From Bacteroidales bacterium (GTDB lineage Bacteria > Bacteroidota > Bacteroidia > Bacteroidales > UBA3824), in the NCBI GenBank assembly GCA_017535325.1, contig JAFXUC010000124.1, forward strand, positions 60,281 through 124,280: DNA of 64,000 nt, in the 5' to 3' direction. The notes beneath the pieces are model-generated. The model saw only the letters and a list, made by a program, of their open reading frames with translations. It had not been told where the DNA came from and did no database searches. Shown here piece after piece: positions 36,225 through 49,550 of the stretch. Position 1 is the stretch's first letter, and each line of letters starts with the position of its first letter. The position numbers were made by a program, and so were the translations under genes.

Positions 36225-36243
36225 CACCCGTAAAAATCAAGGA

Positions 36244-36317
<74 letters not shown>

Positions 36318-36324
36318 CTTTGTG

Positions 36325-36360
36325 AGGCTGACTTTTTGAATAAAAAGGTCAGCCTTTTTT
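36325..36360. terminator. rho-independent terminator after tRNA-His
   Basis: Stem AGGCTGAC with GTCAGCCT, extended by TTTTT/AAAAA, then a T run. It lies between tRNA-His and the convergent esterase gene and may serve both. Confidence 0.85.
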
Positions 36361-37222
36361 ATTTTCTAAGAAAATTGATTAACCTTTTTGCGTAATTTTT
36401 TATCACTGAGGAGTCCGCATTTTTGAAACCGTGTCCGAGATTTTCATAACTAAAAAATTCACAATTATCTCTTAACGAGTCTTTTAACAAAACCGACTGC
36501 GAAAAGTCTACGATTTTGTCATCAGTGCCGTGAGAAATCAAAACGGGAATTTTTTTAAGTTTTTCGGTGTAGTTTACCGGCGAAAAAACTTTTGACAGAG
36601 AGTCAAATTTTTCTATGTTTTTATCTTTTAACCTGTAAAAAACGGTTGAAAATTCTTTTCTGAAAACTTCCGGCACAACGCTCCACATTTCGTAAATGTC
36701 CGCCGGCGCAAAATCGTCGATGATGAGTTTTATTTTGTCGTTTTCAGAAAAAATATAACTCAAAAACGCCAGATGCGCCCCTGCCGACGAGCCCCAAAGT
36801 CCGAAATCCGAAGTGTCAATCATCAGATAGTCAGAATTTTCCAAACAAAAATCTATTGCAGAAATGCAGTCTTCGAGACAGTCTTCAAGACTGTTACCGT
36901 GTCTTATAAGGCGGTAATCGGCGGAAATAATTTCGATGTGGTTGTCCAAAAGCGTTTTGACGGCAAAATTTCTGTAACGCTCCAAGACTTTGATTTTGCC
37001 GCCGCTAATCCAACTTCCCCCGTGAAAATACAGCAGTGTCTTGTGTTTTGTTAACGTGTCTTTCGGACGGTAGACATCAAGTTTGAGTTGAGTGTTGTTG
37101 ACGGTTTTAAAAACTAATTCCGTCGGAAAATACGGGTTTTTAACATCCGTTTGCCGCATTCTTATAAACACGGCAAGCGAAAAAACTGCTAAAAACAACG
37201 CCGTTTTTTTAAAGTTTGTCAT
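36359..37222 (-). CDS. alpha/beta-hydrolase, esterase type, membrane-anchored
   Basis: This 287-residue hydrolase has an N-terminal hydrophobic anchor or signal (residues 6-22). The oxyanion motif is LLYFHGGSW, the nucleophile elbow is GLWGSSAGAHLA, the acid is in ISHGTDDKIVD, and the histidine is in LGHGF. This matches the esterase/lipase (HSL-like) group. The ATG at 37222 is preferred to the TTG at 37234. The start overlaps the end of the LysE-type gene by 14 bp, so the two are translationally coupled. The substrate is unknown. Confidence 0.85.
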   Translation of the reverse strand: MTNFKKTALFLAVFSLAVFIRMRQTDVKNPYFPTELVFKTVNNTQLKLDVYRPKDTLTKHKTLLYFHGGSWISGGKIKVLERYRNFAVKTLLDNHIEIISADYRLIRHGNSLEDCLEDCISAIDFCLENSDYLMIDTSDFGLWGSSAGAHLAFLSYIFSENDKIKLIIDDFAPADIYEMWSVVPEVFRKEFSTVFYRLKDKNIEKFDSLSKVFSPVNYTEKLKKIPVLISHGTDDKIVDFSQSVLLKDSLRDNCEFFSYENLGHGFKNADSSVIKNYAKRLINFLRK

Positions 37223-37865
37223 TAAAGAAAACAACCGTTATTATTACACTTGTTCCGAAAAGCATGACGCAGAGTCCCGTGATTTTGTTGATCCACATGA
37301 TATGTCTCGGACCGATTTTGTTGCGGAAAATGTTGACCACAAACGCCAAAAACGCCCACCACAAAACCGCGCCGATAATTACGCCGGAGAGCAGAAATGC
37401 GGTTTCCAAGGGCGGAGTTTCGTTGCTGATTGCGCCCGATGCGGTAAATAAGCCGCCGAACACGATGATTGTCAGCGGGTTGGAAATCGTCAAGCCGAAA
37501 CTTGCCGCAAAGTCGCCGAGGATTTTGCGCTTGGAGTTTGCGAGTTTGTTTCTCGCCTTGTTTTCTTTCCACTGCTGAACGGGATTTTTGCGGAAAATGT
37601 TCCAGCCCAAATAAATCATCAGAATTCCGCCTAAAATTCCGAGGCTGATTCTGTGGCTTACCAAAAAATCAGAAATAAACGACAGACTGAAACCTGTTAC
37701 GACAGCGTAAAAAAAGTCTCCGAATGCCGAGCCGACACCCATCAAAAAACCCTGCCAAAAACCTTTTTGGATGGTTTTCTGGACGCATAAAATCGCTACT
37801 GCTCCGATGGGGCAGGCTGCTAAAAAGCCGATTCCTATCCCTCTATATAATATTGAAATGTCCAT
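37209..37865 (-). CDS. LysE/ArgO-family exporter
   Basis: This 218-residue protein has six hydrophobic helices. The N-terminal family motif FLAACPIGAVAILCVQKTI followed by GFWQGFLMGVGSAFGD is typical of LysE/RhtB amino-acid exporters. A second block reads GLTISNPLTIIVFGGLF. It should export an amino acid or related small molecule through the inner membrane. A -7 element (TAAATTTG at 37885-37892, minus strand) lies 20 bases upstream. Confidence 0.88.
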   Translation of the reverse strand: MDISILYRGIGIGFLAACPIGAVAILCVQKTIQKGFWQGFLMGVGSAFGDFFYAVVTGFSLSFISDFLVSHRISLGILGGILMIYLGWNIFRKNPVQQWKENKARNKLANSKRKILGDFAASFGLTISNPLTIIVFGGLFTASGAISNETPPLETAFLLSGVIIGAVLWWAFLAFVVNIFRNKIGPRHIMWINKITGLCVMLFGTSVIITVVFFNDKL

Positions 37866-37884
37866 GCTATATGTTTTCAGCCTG

Positions 37885-37892
37885 CAAATTTA
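37885..37892 (-). promoter_or_regulatory. Bacteroidota -7 element for the LysE-type gene (TAAATTTG)
   Basis: On the minus strand TAAATTTG is a full match to TAnnTTTG, 20 bases before the ATG. No clear -33 element at the standard distance. Confidence 0.5.
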
Positions 37893-37973
37893 TAAAAATA
37901 TTGACAAAAACTTGTTATTGGCGTTAAAAAATTATAATTTTACGCTCAAATTTTTTACCAAATTACACACTTT

Positions 37974-40781
37974 ATGACAAAAAAAATATTCGGCGCAGCA
38001 CTTGCGCTTATTCTTTCGTGCGGATTTTCAAACGGTTACGCACAAACAAGAGAAAAAATATCAATCAACGGGGATTGGAAATTCTCTTTCGGCGATGCTT
38101 CTTCGCCTGAAAAAAATTTTATGGCGGGAACGCGCTATTTTAATTATCTTACCAAGACGGGTTACGGCGACGGCCCTGCGGACAAGGATTTTGACGACCG
38201 CGCATGGCGCACTCTTGATTTGCCGCATGATTGGGCGGTTGAAGTGCCTTTTTCGCCCAAAGCCAGCCACAGCCACGGTTACAAACAGGTCGGCTGGGCG
38301 TTTCCTGAGACTTCAATCGGCTGGTACAGAAAGCGTTTAACGATACCGCAAAGCGATTTCGGTAAAAAGATTTCGCTTGTTTTTGACGGTGTTTTCCGCA
38401 ATTCGGAAGTCTGGCTCAACGGTTTTTATCTCGGTCAGGAGCAAAGCGGATACCTTGATTTTCAGTATGATATAACTGATTACATCAATTATGGCGGCGA
38501 AAATGTTATCACCGTAAAAGCCGACGCAAGCCTCGAAGAAGGCTGGTTTTATGAGGGCGCGGGCATTTACCGCGACGTCTGGCTCTTGAAAACTAATCCG
38601 TTGCATGTAAAAAAAGACGGCATTTTTGTAACGAGCCATGTCAGCGGCGGCAATGCTGACATCTCGGCGCGTGTAACGGTTGAAAATGAGAGCCTTAGCG
38701 CAAAAAATGTCAGCCTGAACATAGTTTTGCGTGATGAAGCGGGTACGGCTGTCGCGGTTCAAAAAAGCACGTCAAACGAAATACGTGGCGTTTCAGAACA
38801 CGAATTTTTCGTAAAATTTTCGGCGGTTAATATTTTGCAGTGGAGCGTTGAAAACCCCAAACTTTACACCGTTGAAGTCTCGGTTTTGGAAGATGGGCAA
38901 ACAACAGATATTCAGTCTGTTAAAACAGGTTTCAGAACCATTGAGTTTACCGCTGACAAAGGCTTTTTCTTAAACAAAAAGCACTTGAAAATCATCGGCG
39001 TTAACATTCATCAGGACTTTGCGGGCGTAGGTTGCGCCGTCCCGAAAGCCCTTCAAACCGAAAGGGTTAAAATGCTGAAAAAATATGGTTTCAATGCTGT
39101 CCGCACCTCGCACAACCCTGTCAATACGGATTTGTTGGATGTTTGCGACTCGCTCGGAATGTTGGTTTTGGAAGAAACGCGGCTCGAAGGCATCAATGAT
39201 TATCACAAAACGCAGTTAAGGCGTATGATTTTCCGCGACAGAAACCATCCGTCAATTATTTCCTGGTCGGTCGGCAACGAGGAGTGGCAAATCGAAAGCA
39301 ACATTTACGGCGAGAGAATCACGCGGACGATTCAGGCATACGCCAAAACGCTTGATTCAACGCGCATGATAACGGCGGCTGTCAGCGGCGGCTGCGGTTA
39401 CGGCACATCTGAAAGTCTCGAACTTATGGGCTTTAACTATTTGGCTCAGTGCGATATAGACAAATACCGAGAAAAACATCTTTCTCAACCCGGCTGGCTG
39501 ACGGAGGAGACTTCCGGCTGCGGCACAAGGGGCGTTTATTTTGCCGATTCCGCTAACTGCCACATTCCGCAGTTTGACCGCGAGGGCGGCACGTCGATTG
39601 AAAGAGGTTACAAGTTTTGCCTTGAAAGAGACTGGATGTCAGGGCTTTTCTATTGGACGGGCTTTGATTACAGAGGCGAGCCGACGCCGTTTTCTTATCC
39701 GGCGGTTTCAAGCCAGTTTGGAATTTTGGACGTTTGCGGTTTTCCGAAAGACGCGGCGTTTTATATTTTGGCTAACAATACCGAAAAGCCTGTAATTCAC
39801 TTGTTCCCGCATTGGAATTTTAAAGGTAGGGAAGGAGAGACGATAAAAGTTTGGGCGTATACAAATTGCGACGAAGCAGAGTTGTTTTTGAACAAAAAAT
39901 CACTTGGAAAAAAGAAACTTGAAAAATACGGGCATCTTTCTTGGGACGTAAAATACACGCCCGGCGAACTTTTAGTCAAGGGTTACAAAAAAGGCAAAAC
40001 GATTGTAACAGAGAGCGTTAAAACTGCCGGAGAGCCGCAGAACATCGTCTTAAAACCTTCAAAAACAGGCGATATTGTTTTGGTAAGTGTTTCGGCAACA
40101 GACAAAAACGGTTTGGAGTCGCCGGTGGCAAACAACAATATCAGGTTTGAGGTTTCGGGTCCGGCGGAAATTCTCGGCGTCGGCAACGGCGACCCGTCAT
40201 CGCTTGAAAACGATAGAGAATTTGAAAACTCTTTCGGCGTAAAGATCTTTGCGCAAAAAGAACTTTCTTTAAGCGATTTAAATAATTGGAAAAGTGAAAT
40301 TTCAGCCTCAAAACCGAGTGATTGGCGTGATGCTTTGGTTTATGACCGAAACGAAAAATGGGATTTTTATCATGACACTTTGTTAGCGGTGAAATGTGAA
40401 GTTTTGTTGGACGAGGTTTCTAACAAAAATACTTATACTCTGTTTTCAAAAAGTATTTTAGCGGTTCAAGACATTTATGTTAACGGTGAAAAAATTGCTT
40501 CCGGCATAAAACGTGATGAACCTCAGAGTTTTACCCTTGATAGTAAACTTTTGAAAACTGGCAAAAACGAGATTTTCTTCATCGGCAAAAAGATAAAAAA
40601 ATCTTATCAATGGGACGAGCCGAACACAGACCCCGGCGTTGTCGGCGTAAAAATTCCCGCGAAAAATTATTCTCGCAACCTTTTCGGCGGTAAGGCGTTA
40701 GTGATTGTTAAAACAAAAGGTGAAGCCGTTTTGAAAGCGTCATCAGACGGATTGAAAACGGCGGAAATTAGTATTAGGTAG
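37974..40781 (+). CDS. GH2 glycoside hydrolase (beta-galactosidase or related), exported
   Basis: This 935-residue protein has a Sec signal peptide (to about GYAQ, residue 24). The N-terminal jelly-roll (ISINGDWKFSFGD onward), an immunoglobulin-like domain and a TIM barrel follow in GH2 order. The general acid/base Glu is in IISWSVGNEEW near residue 434 and the nucleophile region is GWLTEETSG near residue 510. A further C-terminal beta domain ends the protein. It likely removes beta-linked galactose or a similar sugar from plant or host glycans in the periplasm. It is convergent with a GH105 gene 5 bp away. Confidence 0.9.
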   Translation: MTKKIFGAALALILSCGFSNGYAQTREKISINGDWKFSFGDASSPEKNFMAGTRYFNYLTKTGYGDGPADKDFDDRAWRTLDLPHDWAVEVPFSPKASHSHGYKQVGWAFPETSIGWYRKRLTIPQSDFGKKISLVFDGVFRNSEVWLNGFYLGQEQSGYLDFQYDITDYINYGGENVITVKADASLEEGWFYEGAGIYRDVWLLKTNPLHVKKDGIFVTSHVSGGNADISARVTVENESLSAKNVSLNIVLRDEAGTAVAVQKSTSNEIRGVSEHEFFVKFSAVNILQWSVENPKLYTVEVSVLEDGQTTDIQSVKTGFRTIEFTADKGFFLNKKHLKIIGVNIHQDFAGVGCAVPKALQTERVKMLKKYGFNAVRTSHNPVNTDLLDVCDSLGMLVLEETRLEGINDYHKTQLRRMIFRDRNHPSIISWSVGNEEWQIESNIYGERITRTIQAYAKTLDSTRMITAAVSGGCGYGTSESLELMGFNYLAQCDIDKYREKHLSQPGWLTEETSGCGTRGVYFADSANCHIPQFDREGGTSIERGYKFCLERDWMSGLFYWTGFDYRGEPTPFSYPAVSSQFGILDVCGFPKDAAFYILANNTEKPVIHLFPHWNFKGREGETIKVWAYTNCDEAELFLNKKSLGKKKLEKYGHLSWDVKYTPGELLVKGYKKGKTIVTESVKTAGEPQNIVLKPSKTGDIVLVSVSATDKNGLESPVANNNIRFEVSGPAEILGVGNGDPSSLENDREFENSFGVKIFAQKELSLSDLNNWKSEISASKPSDWRDALVYDRNEKWDFYHDTLLAVKCEVLLDEVSNKNTYTLFSKSILAVQDIYVNGEKIASGIKRDEPQSFTLDSKLLKTGKNEIFFIGKKIKKSYQWDEPNTDPGVVGVKIPAKNYSRNLFGGKALVIVKTKGEAVLKASSDGLKTAEISIR

Positions 40782-40786
40782 AAATT

Positions 40787-41922
40787 TTATTTCCGTTTTT
40801 GCAAAAATTTTGCGTATTCTGTTGCCGCTAAAAGAAAACAGCCTGTCCCGTAATTCGTATGCGTTTTTGGGTTCGGGTCGTAGAAATAGCAGTTTCTTTC
40901 GGGCGTGGTGAAAATATATCCGACCGTAAAATTCTCCTGTACGGCGATTTTGGAAAGATATTCCCACGCTTTTTCTATTGCCGGAAAAAATGTTTTGCGG
41001 TCAAGGATTCCGCTGTTGACACCGTAACACAGAGCGTAAAGTATCAACGCAGTGCCGGAAGTTTCGTAACCGGGCGTCAAAAGATTGTCAGACAGACAGT
41101 TTTGCCAGTAGCCTTCCGGTTTTTGAAGATTTTTCAGCGTGTCAGCCATCGCCGTAAACCTGTCAAGAAACACTTTTTTATAACGGCTTGTGTCCGGCAG
41201 ATGCTCAAAAACCCTTGCAAATGAGGCTATTACCCAGCCGTTGCCGCGCGACCAGAAAAGTTTTCCGCCGGACTTGGGACTGCGGCAATACGGATATTTG
41301 TATTTTTTGTCGCGGTAATACAAGTGCGCCTCTTTGTCATAAAACTGAGAGTCAAAAAACGAAAAATACTCAAACATCTTGTCTAAGTACATTCCGTTTT
41401 TGCTCTGGGCGTAAAGTCTTGACATTGAAGGCATTGCCATAAAAAGCGCGTCCATCCAGTACCAATAGTCGTTAAGATTGAGACTCGTCTGATAGTTGAA
41501 AACCTCAAAAGCGCGTTTTGTTTTTTTCTCGTCGGGGTCTTTTTCGTTGAGGTCGAGATAGACCTGAAAACAGATTTGATAATCGGCAAACATGACGTTT
41601 TGCTCCACTCTGAGCGGCGTGCGGTAATGCCAGCGCATAGGATTCGGCTCTTTTGCGCCCTGCCAGTTATTGTGCTCAGCCCAGCGGACAGTGTAATCAA
41701 GAAGTTGCTTGTTGCCTGTGAGTTTGCAAAATTCAAGATTGCCGACATGAAACACGCCGAAATCCCAAAAAGCGTCGGTGCGGAAAGTCTCTCTGCTTTG
41801 ATAAACCGAGTCAACTTTGTAAGCAGTCTCTAAAACCTCTTGTATTTTCTTTTTAATTTTGCCGTTTTGCGACAAGGCACAAAACGGCAAAACCAAAAAT
41901 ATTATAAATAAAATTTTTCTCA

Positions 41923-41923
<1 letters not shown>
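40787..41923 (-). CDS. GH105-like unsaturated glycuronyl hydrolase, exported
   Basis: This 378-residue (alpha/alpha)6-barrel type protein has a signal peptide (to LSQ, residue 19). Family landmarks are WHYRTPLRVEQ, YWYWMDALFMAMPS, FWSRGNGWVIASF and GYETSGTALI. Members remove unsaturated uronic acids left by polysaccharide lyases, for example from rhamnogalacturonan. Its ATG overlaps the stop of the lacZ-like gene by one base, so the two are cotranscribed. The pair suggests degradation of galactose-decorated pectin side chains. Confidence 0.85.
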
Positions 41924-45063
<3,140 letters not shown>

Positions 45064-45978
45064 TCATTTTTTCTGCTTGATTTTTTCGTCTGCGTGTCGT
45101 TTTTTATCCAACTGCCATGAGTTGAAAAGGTTTTGAAAAATTATGTAAAAGCCGCTGCATAATGCGCTCAGCTGGTCAAGATAGGTGCCTGCTACCCAAA
45201 TTGAAAAAATTGTGTTTTTTTGACCGATACTTTGTCCGCACGAAATTCTTTCGTCGAATTTTGTGCCGATAATTTTTCCGACCGTAAAAAGCACGATGCA
45301 GATTATCAGCGCGGCTATTCCCATTAAGATGTCAATGTGGTAATTTTCAGGCTTTTCGACGATTGATTTTACCGTCCGTCCCATCAAAATAAGAATTGAT
45401 GCCGCCCAAATGTAAAACGAAACGCCCGAATATTTTTTCAAAAATTCATGCGCCGTCGGGATAAATTTTTTGAAAATTTCCGCCAAAATCATCGGAAACA
45501 CCAAAAGCGGGAAAACTTTTTGGATAATCGCCGCAAAACCTTCCCAAAACGTCATGCCTTTTGCCTCAATCAGCGGAAAAACCGACGGAATTATGAGTGA
45601 GGCGGCTATGTTTGCTAAAATAGTGAAACTTACCAAGTTAGGAGCGTTGCCGCCGAGTTTTGTCGTTACAACAACCGCCGAAACCGCTGTCGGACACATG
45701 ATGATAACCATTACCGATTCAGCCAAAATTTTATTAAAAGGTGCGATTGCCAAATACGCGCCCATTGCTCCGAAAATTATAACTGCAAGCAATAAAAAGT
45801 GAACTTTCTTAAACTTTATTTCTTTTAAACTTACCTTCGTAAACGCCAAAGTCAGCATTACGAACATAGACACGGGCAGTATAAAAGCAAACTGCTGAAA
45901 GAAATCATAAAATATGCTTCCGATGATAATTGCAATCGGAAGTGCGTGATTTTTAACGAATTGGAAAAATTTGTTCAT
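45064..45978 (-). CDS. bile acid:Na+ symporter-like (BASS family) transporter
   Basis: This 304-residue protein has about nine to ten hydrophobic helices. The segment VIIMCPTAVSAVVVTTKLGGNAPNL resembles the crossover-helix region of BASS/ASBT-fold sodium symporters. The frame continues to 46059 but would overlap the divergent FAD gene; the ATG at 45978 gives the expected hydrophobic start. The substrate (bile acid, organic anion or other) cannot be assigned. A -7 element TAATTTTG lies at 45996-46003 on the minus strand. Confidence 0.78.
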   Translation of the reverse strand: MNKFFQFVKNHALPIAIIIGSIFYDFFQQFAFILPVSMFVMLTLAFTKVSLKEIKFKKVHFLLLAVIIFGAMGAYLAIAPFNKILAESVMVIIMCPTAVSAVVVTTKLGGNAPNLVSFTILANIAASLIIPSVFPLIEAKGMTFWEGFAAIIQKVFPLLVFPMILAEIFKKFIPTAHEFLKKYSGVSFYIWAASILILMGRTVKSIVEKPENYHIDILMGIAALIICIVLFTVGKIIGTKFDERISCGQSIGQKNTIFSIWVAGTYLDQLSALCSGFYIIFQNLFNSWQLDKKRHADEKIKQKK

Positions 45979-45995
45979 ATCTGAAAATTTTTCTG

Positions 45996-46003
45996 CAAAA
46001 TTA
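45996..46003 (-). promoter_or_regulatory. Bacteroidota -7 element for the BASS-type gene (TAATTTTG)
   Basis: TAATTTTG on the minus strand, 18 bases before the chosen ATG. It supports that start over the longer frame. Confidence 0.5.
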
Positions 46004-46050
46004 CAAAAATAATCCTTAATTTTACAGCGTAAATGTGATAATAAAACAAC

Positions 46051-47604
46051 ATGCAACAAACCGACCTTATTTTGTCGCCCGAAGAGGCATTTTATGAAGA
46101 GACCGTCTTAAAAAAAGCGGCTTCTGTTGCGGGCGTTGACATTCATGACATCACGGATTTCAGGGTTGAAAGAAAATCCGTTGACGCGAGAAAAAAGCAA
46201 ATCCTTATAAATATGAGGGTTGCGCTGTTTTTTAACGGCGAAAAGCCCGAAAGCATTTCCAAAAGTTATCAATACGGAGACGTTTCAAAACGTCCTGCTG
46301 TCGTAGTTGTCGGGACAGGTCCGGCGGGACTTTTTGCGGCGTTGAGGCTTATAGAATTGGGTTTTAAACCTATTGTCTTGGAACGCGGCAAAAACGTTAC
46401 TGACCGCAAACGCGACATTGCGGCTCTTAACACGAAACAAATTTTAGACGAAGATTCTAATTATTGTTTCGGCGAAGGCGGCGCGGGGACGTTTTCCGAC
46501 GGAAAACTTTACACCCGTAGCGATAAGCGCGGAAATATTTCGCGTATTTTGGAGATTTTTTACCTTCACGGCGCGGCAGATAATATTCTTTATGAGGCGC
46601 GTCCGCATATCGGGACTGACAAGTTGCCGAAAATTGTTTCTAACATCAGGCAAAGGATTTTGGATTCAGGCGGTCAGGTGCATTTTTCAACCAAAATGAC
46701 CGACATAAAAATCTCTGACGGAAAAGTTACAAGCGTTTTAACTCAGGACGGTAAAGAGTTTCAAGCCGAAGCGGTAATTCTTGCGACAGGACATAGTGCT
46801 GAGGACGTCTACAAATTGCTGAAAGATAAAAAAATAAAACTTGAACCCAAAGGTTTTGCAATGGGTGTTAGAGTGGAACATCCAAGAGAAATGATTGACA
46901 GTATTTTTTATCATAATGCAGACACAACTTATTTACCTTCTGCAAGTTACAGCCTTGTTTCGCAGGTTAAGGAAAGGGGAGTGTATTCGTTTTGCATGTG
47001 TCCGGGCGGTCAAATAGTGCCGAGCGCAACTCAAAAAGGTTATAACCTCGTTAACGGAATGTCCGCTGCTGCAAGGCGCAATTATTGGTCTAACGCTGGA
47101 ATCGTGGTAGAAATCCGTCCCGAAGATTTCTTAAATTTTAACCCCGAAAATCCGCTTTGTGGTCTCGAATATCAAAAAGAGGTGGAAAGATTGACTTTTA
47201 TTAATGGCGGAAGTTCGCAAAAAGCACCTGCTCAGCGTCTTACGGATTTTATTAAAGGGAGAATTTCGGGTACGCTTGCGGAGTCGTCATACGTGCCTGG
47301 GCTTGTATCCTCGCCGGTACATTTTTGGCTGCCGGATTTTATAAGTTCAAGGTTGAGGGAAGGTTTTAAGGAGTTTGACAAAAGAATGAAAGGTTTTGTC
47401 TCTGAGGAGGCAATGATTTTAGCGTCAGAGACGAGGACTTCTTCTCCGGTTAGAATTGTAAGAGACGAAAATTCAATGAGTTGTCTTAACCTCAAAAACC
47501 TTTTCCCGTGCGGAGAAGGCGCGGGCTACGCAGGCGGAATCGTCTCCTCGGCTATGGACGGCGAAAAAGCAGCCGAAGCGGTGAAAAAATTTTTTGAATT
47601 GTAG
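46051..47604 (+). CDS. FAD-dependent oxidoreductase (COG2509-like)
   Basis: This 517-residue flavoprotein has an N-terminal domain of about 85 residues followed by the FAD-binding motif VVVVGTGPAGLFAALRL and ERGKNVTDRKRD. The block NYCFGEGGAGTFSDGKLYTR and the C-terminal GEGAGYAGGIVSSAMDG are typical of the large NAD(FAD)-utilising dehydrogenase group often annotated as uncharacterised FAD-dependent proteins. The natural substrate is unknown. The gene has no close partner on its strand except the flavin reductase 44 bp downstream. Confidence 0.88.
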   Translation: MQQTDLILSPEEAFYEETVLKKAASVAGVDIHDITDFRVERKSVDARKKQILINMRVALFFNGEKPESISKSYQYGDVSKRPAVVVVGTGPAGLFAALRLIELGFKPIVLERGKNVTDRKRDIAALNTKQILDEDSNYCFGEGGAGTFSDGKLYTRSDKRGNISRILEIFYLHGAADNILYEARPHIGTDKLPKIVSNIRQRILDSGGQVHFSTKMTDIKISDGKVTSVLTQDGKEFQAEAVILATGHSAEDVYKLLKDKKIKLEPKGFAMGVRVEHPREMIDSIFYHNADTTYLPSASYSLVSQVKERGVYSFCMCPGGQIVPSATQKGYNLVNGMSAAARRNYWSNAGIVVEIRPEDFLNFNPENPLCGLEYQKEVERLTFINGGSSQKAPAQRLTDFIKGRISGTLAESSYVPGLVSSPVHFWLPDFISSRLREGFKEFDKRMKGFVSEEAMILASETRTSSPVRIVRDENSMSCLNLKNLFPCGEGAGYAGGIVSSAMDGEKAAEAVKKFFEL

Positions 47605-47648
47605 AAAATAGTTTTTAAATTCGGCAAAAATTTAGTAAAGGAAAAATT

Positions 47649-48224
47649 ATGGCATCAAATAAAAAAGTGTGGAAACCCGGAACAATGCTCAATCCAGTTC
47701 CAGTGGTAATGCTCAGTTGCGGAAAAATTGACGGACAGAAAAATATCATAACCGTTGCGTGGGCAGGTACAATCTGCTCTGACCCGCCGATGGTTTCTGT
47801 TTCTATCAGAAAATCAAGGTTTTCGCACGAAATAATAAAAGAGAGCGGTAAGTTTGTTATCAACCTTGTCAGCGAAAACCTCGTAAAAGCAACTGACTGG
47901 TGCGGTGTAAAATCGGGAAAAGATGTTAACAAATTTTCTGAAATGAATTTAACTGCCGAAAAAGCCGAAACTTCTGATTTGCCGATTATAAAAGAAAGCC
48001 CTATTAACATAGAATGTACTGTTACTCAGGTGCTTGAACTCGGTAGCCACGATATGTTTTTGGCAAAAGTAGACTCAGTGAGCGTTGCGGAGGATTTAAT
48101 TGACGAAAAAACCGGCGCGATGGATCTCAAAAAAGCAAAACTTGTTGCTTATTCGCACGGAGAATATTTTTCTCTCGGCAAAAAACTTGGGTATTACGGA
48201 TATACGGTCAGAAAAAAGAAATGA
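47649..48224 (+). CDS. flavin reductase / flavoredoxin-family protein
   Basis: This 191-residue protein has the FMN-binding split-barrel of the flavin-reductase-like family: PVPVVMLSCG, NIITVAWAGTICSDPPMVSVSIR and GKFVINLVSE. It binds FMN and transfers electrons. It sits downstream of the FAD enzyme and 4 bp upstream of the YbjN-like gene. Confidence 0.88.
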   Translation: MASNKKVWKPGTMLNPVPVVMLSCGKIDGQKNIITVAWAGTICSDPPMVSVSIRKSRFSHEIIKESGKFVINLVSENLVKATDWCGVKSGKDVNKFSEMNLTAEKAETSDLPIIKESPINIECTVTQVLELGSHDMFLAKVDSVSVAEDLIDEKTGAMDLKKAKLVAYSHGEYFSLGKKLGYYGYTVRKKK

Positions 48225-48228
48225 AATT

Positions 48229-49548
48229 ATGAGTTTTTTATCAAAAATATTTAACGGAAAAACGCCGCAAAACGGTACTTCCGGAATCAAGTTCGGAAGG
48301 TTTTCTGAGCCTGCCGAAACCGAAGAACTCTACGATATGCGTACACAAGCGGACGACCTTTTTGATAAAGGTAAGTTTTTGGACGCATACGTTGTGTATT
48401 TCAACTATTTGCAAGAACTCGGCGGACCGGCAGTGCTGCTCGAAATAGACGATGAAACCGGCAATCTTACTTTCAAACTGCTTCAAGGCTCGAAAATCGT
48501 CAGCGGAATTATCAGCGAAAAAGAGGTTTGGGCGGAATCGGTTGTTGCAAAATTTTCCGAACCCGACATCACGCTTTTGAGGTTTCTGCTCGGGAAAAAC
48601 AACGATTTGATATACTCAAAGTTCGCTCTGACCGGCGACTCGATTGTCTTGAACCAGCGTTGCCCGATAAAAGACCTTTCGCCGGCGGCTTTTGCGGATA
48701 TGCTGTCGGAAATTGCAATCGTATCCGACGCCTTGGACGAAATGATTGAGGCGGATTTTCCCTTTATCATTCCCGTTGACTACGAAAACATTATCCCGCT
48801 TTCTCAAAAAGAGGTGCTGACAAAGACTGAATATTTGAGGCAGTGGCTTTCGGATTTGTTTGCCCTGATTGAAAAAGTGGAAGACGAGCAGACAAAATCA
48901 GAGGTGATTCTCGGCTGCATTTTCAAGATTTTGTATTTGATTTCGCCGGAAGGTCTGCTTCTGAGCCGTTTCAGACAGATACTCGGACATTACAGTGATG
49001 TTTCAGACCAGGAAGACAACAGGGCTGAATACAATTACAAAATGATTGAGGAGTTGAAAAAAATCGCCGGACTCCCGGATGAGGAAATCGAAAAATCACT
49101 CTTTAAGACTTATACCGTTTTTCCGGAGGCGACATATCAGTGCTTTTCTGAAACGGCACAGTCGCTGTCGCAACTTTTGCAGTTGCCGGTGGACTGCGTA
49201 AAACAGAGAATGAAATATCTTGTTGTCCCGATGTGCGAATACATTGCCGGAGTTCACCTTTACAAACACGGTATGCCTGAGGCGGCAAACGAACTGCTGC
49301 TGCTGTTTTGGAGGGTTTTGAATCCCGATTTCTTTTACGGCTTGGGATTTGAAAACCTGCTTTACAACGAAAACTCCTCGCAGTTCCTAAAAGGCAGGAT
49401 TATTCAGGAAATCGAAAATATAAACGCCAAATATTCAGGCGTTTATCAAGGTTTTTCGTTTGATTTTTCTGAACTTGATTTTTCTTCGCGGGAGGATTTT
49501 GCGTATACGTTTTTATTTGAACTTAAAAACTTACAAATTACGGATTGA
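48229..49548 (+). CDS. hypothetical protein with YbjN-like region
   Basis: This 439-residue cytoplasmic protein starts at ATG 48229; the longer frame overlaps the flavin reductase. A region at about residues 65-180 (VLLEIDDETGNLTFKLLQG ... ALDEMIE) looks like a YbjN/secretion-chaperone-type fold. The rest is helical. I do not recognise the whole protein. It ends 2 bp before the protease gene, whose C-terminal domain also looks YbjN-like, so the two proteins probably act together. Confidence 0.6.
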   Translation: MSFLSKIFNGKTPQNGTSGIKFGRFSEPAETEELYDMRTQADDLFDKGKFLDAYVVYFNYLQELGGPAVLLEIDDETGNLTFKLLQGSKIVSGIISEKEVWAESVVAKFSEPDITLLRFLLGKNNDLIYSKFALTGDSIVLNQRCPIKDLSPAAFADMLSEIAIVSDALDEMIEADFPFIIPVDYENIIPLSQKEVLTKTEYLRQWLSDLFALIEKVEDEQTKSEVILGCIFKILYLISPEGLLLSRFRQILGHYSDVSDQEDNRAEYNYKMIEELKKIAGLPDEEIEKSLFKTYTVFPEATYQCFSETAQSLSQLLQLPVDCVKQRMKYLVVPMCEYIAGVHLYKHGMPEAANELLLLFWRVLNPDFFYGLGFENLLYNENSSQFLKGRIIQEIENINAKYSGVYQGFSFDFSELDFSSREDFAYTFLFELKNLQITD

Positions 49549-49550
49549 TT

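Noticed and set aside
37209..37578. Several long frames on both strands inside the LysE-type gene.
   Set aside because: They are out-of-frame shadows of a hydrophobic coding sequence; only the minus-strand 218-residue frame has family motifs and a promoter.
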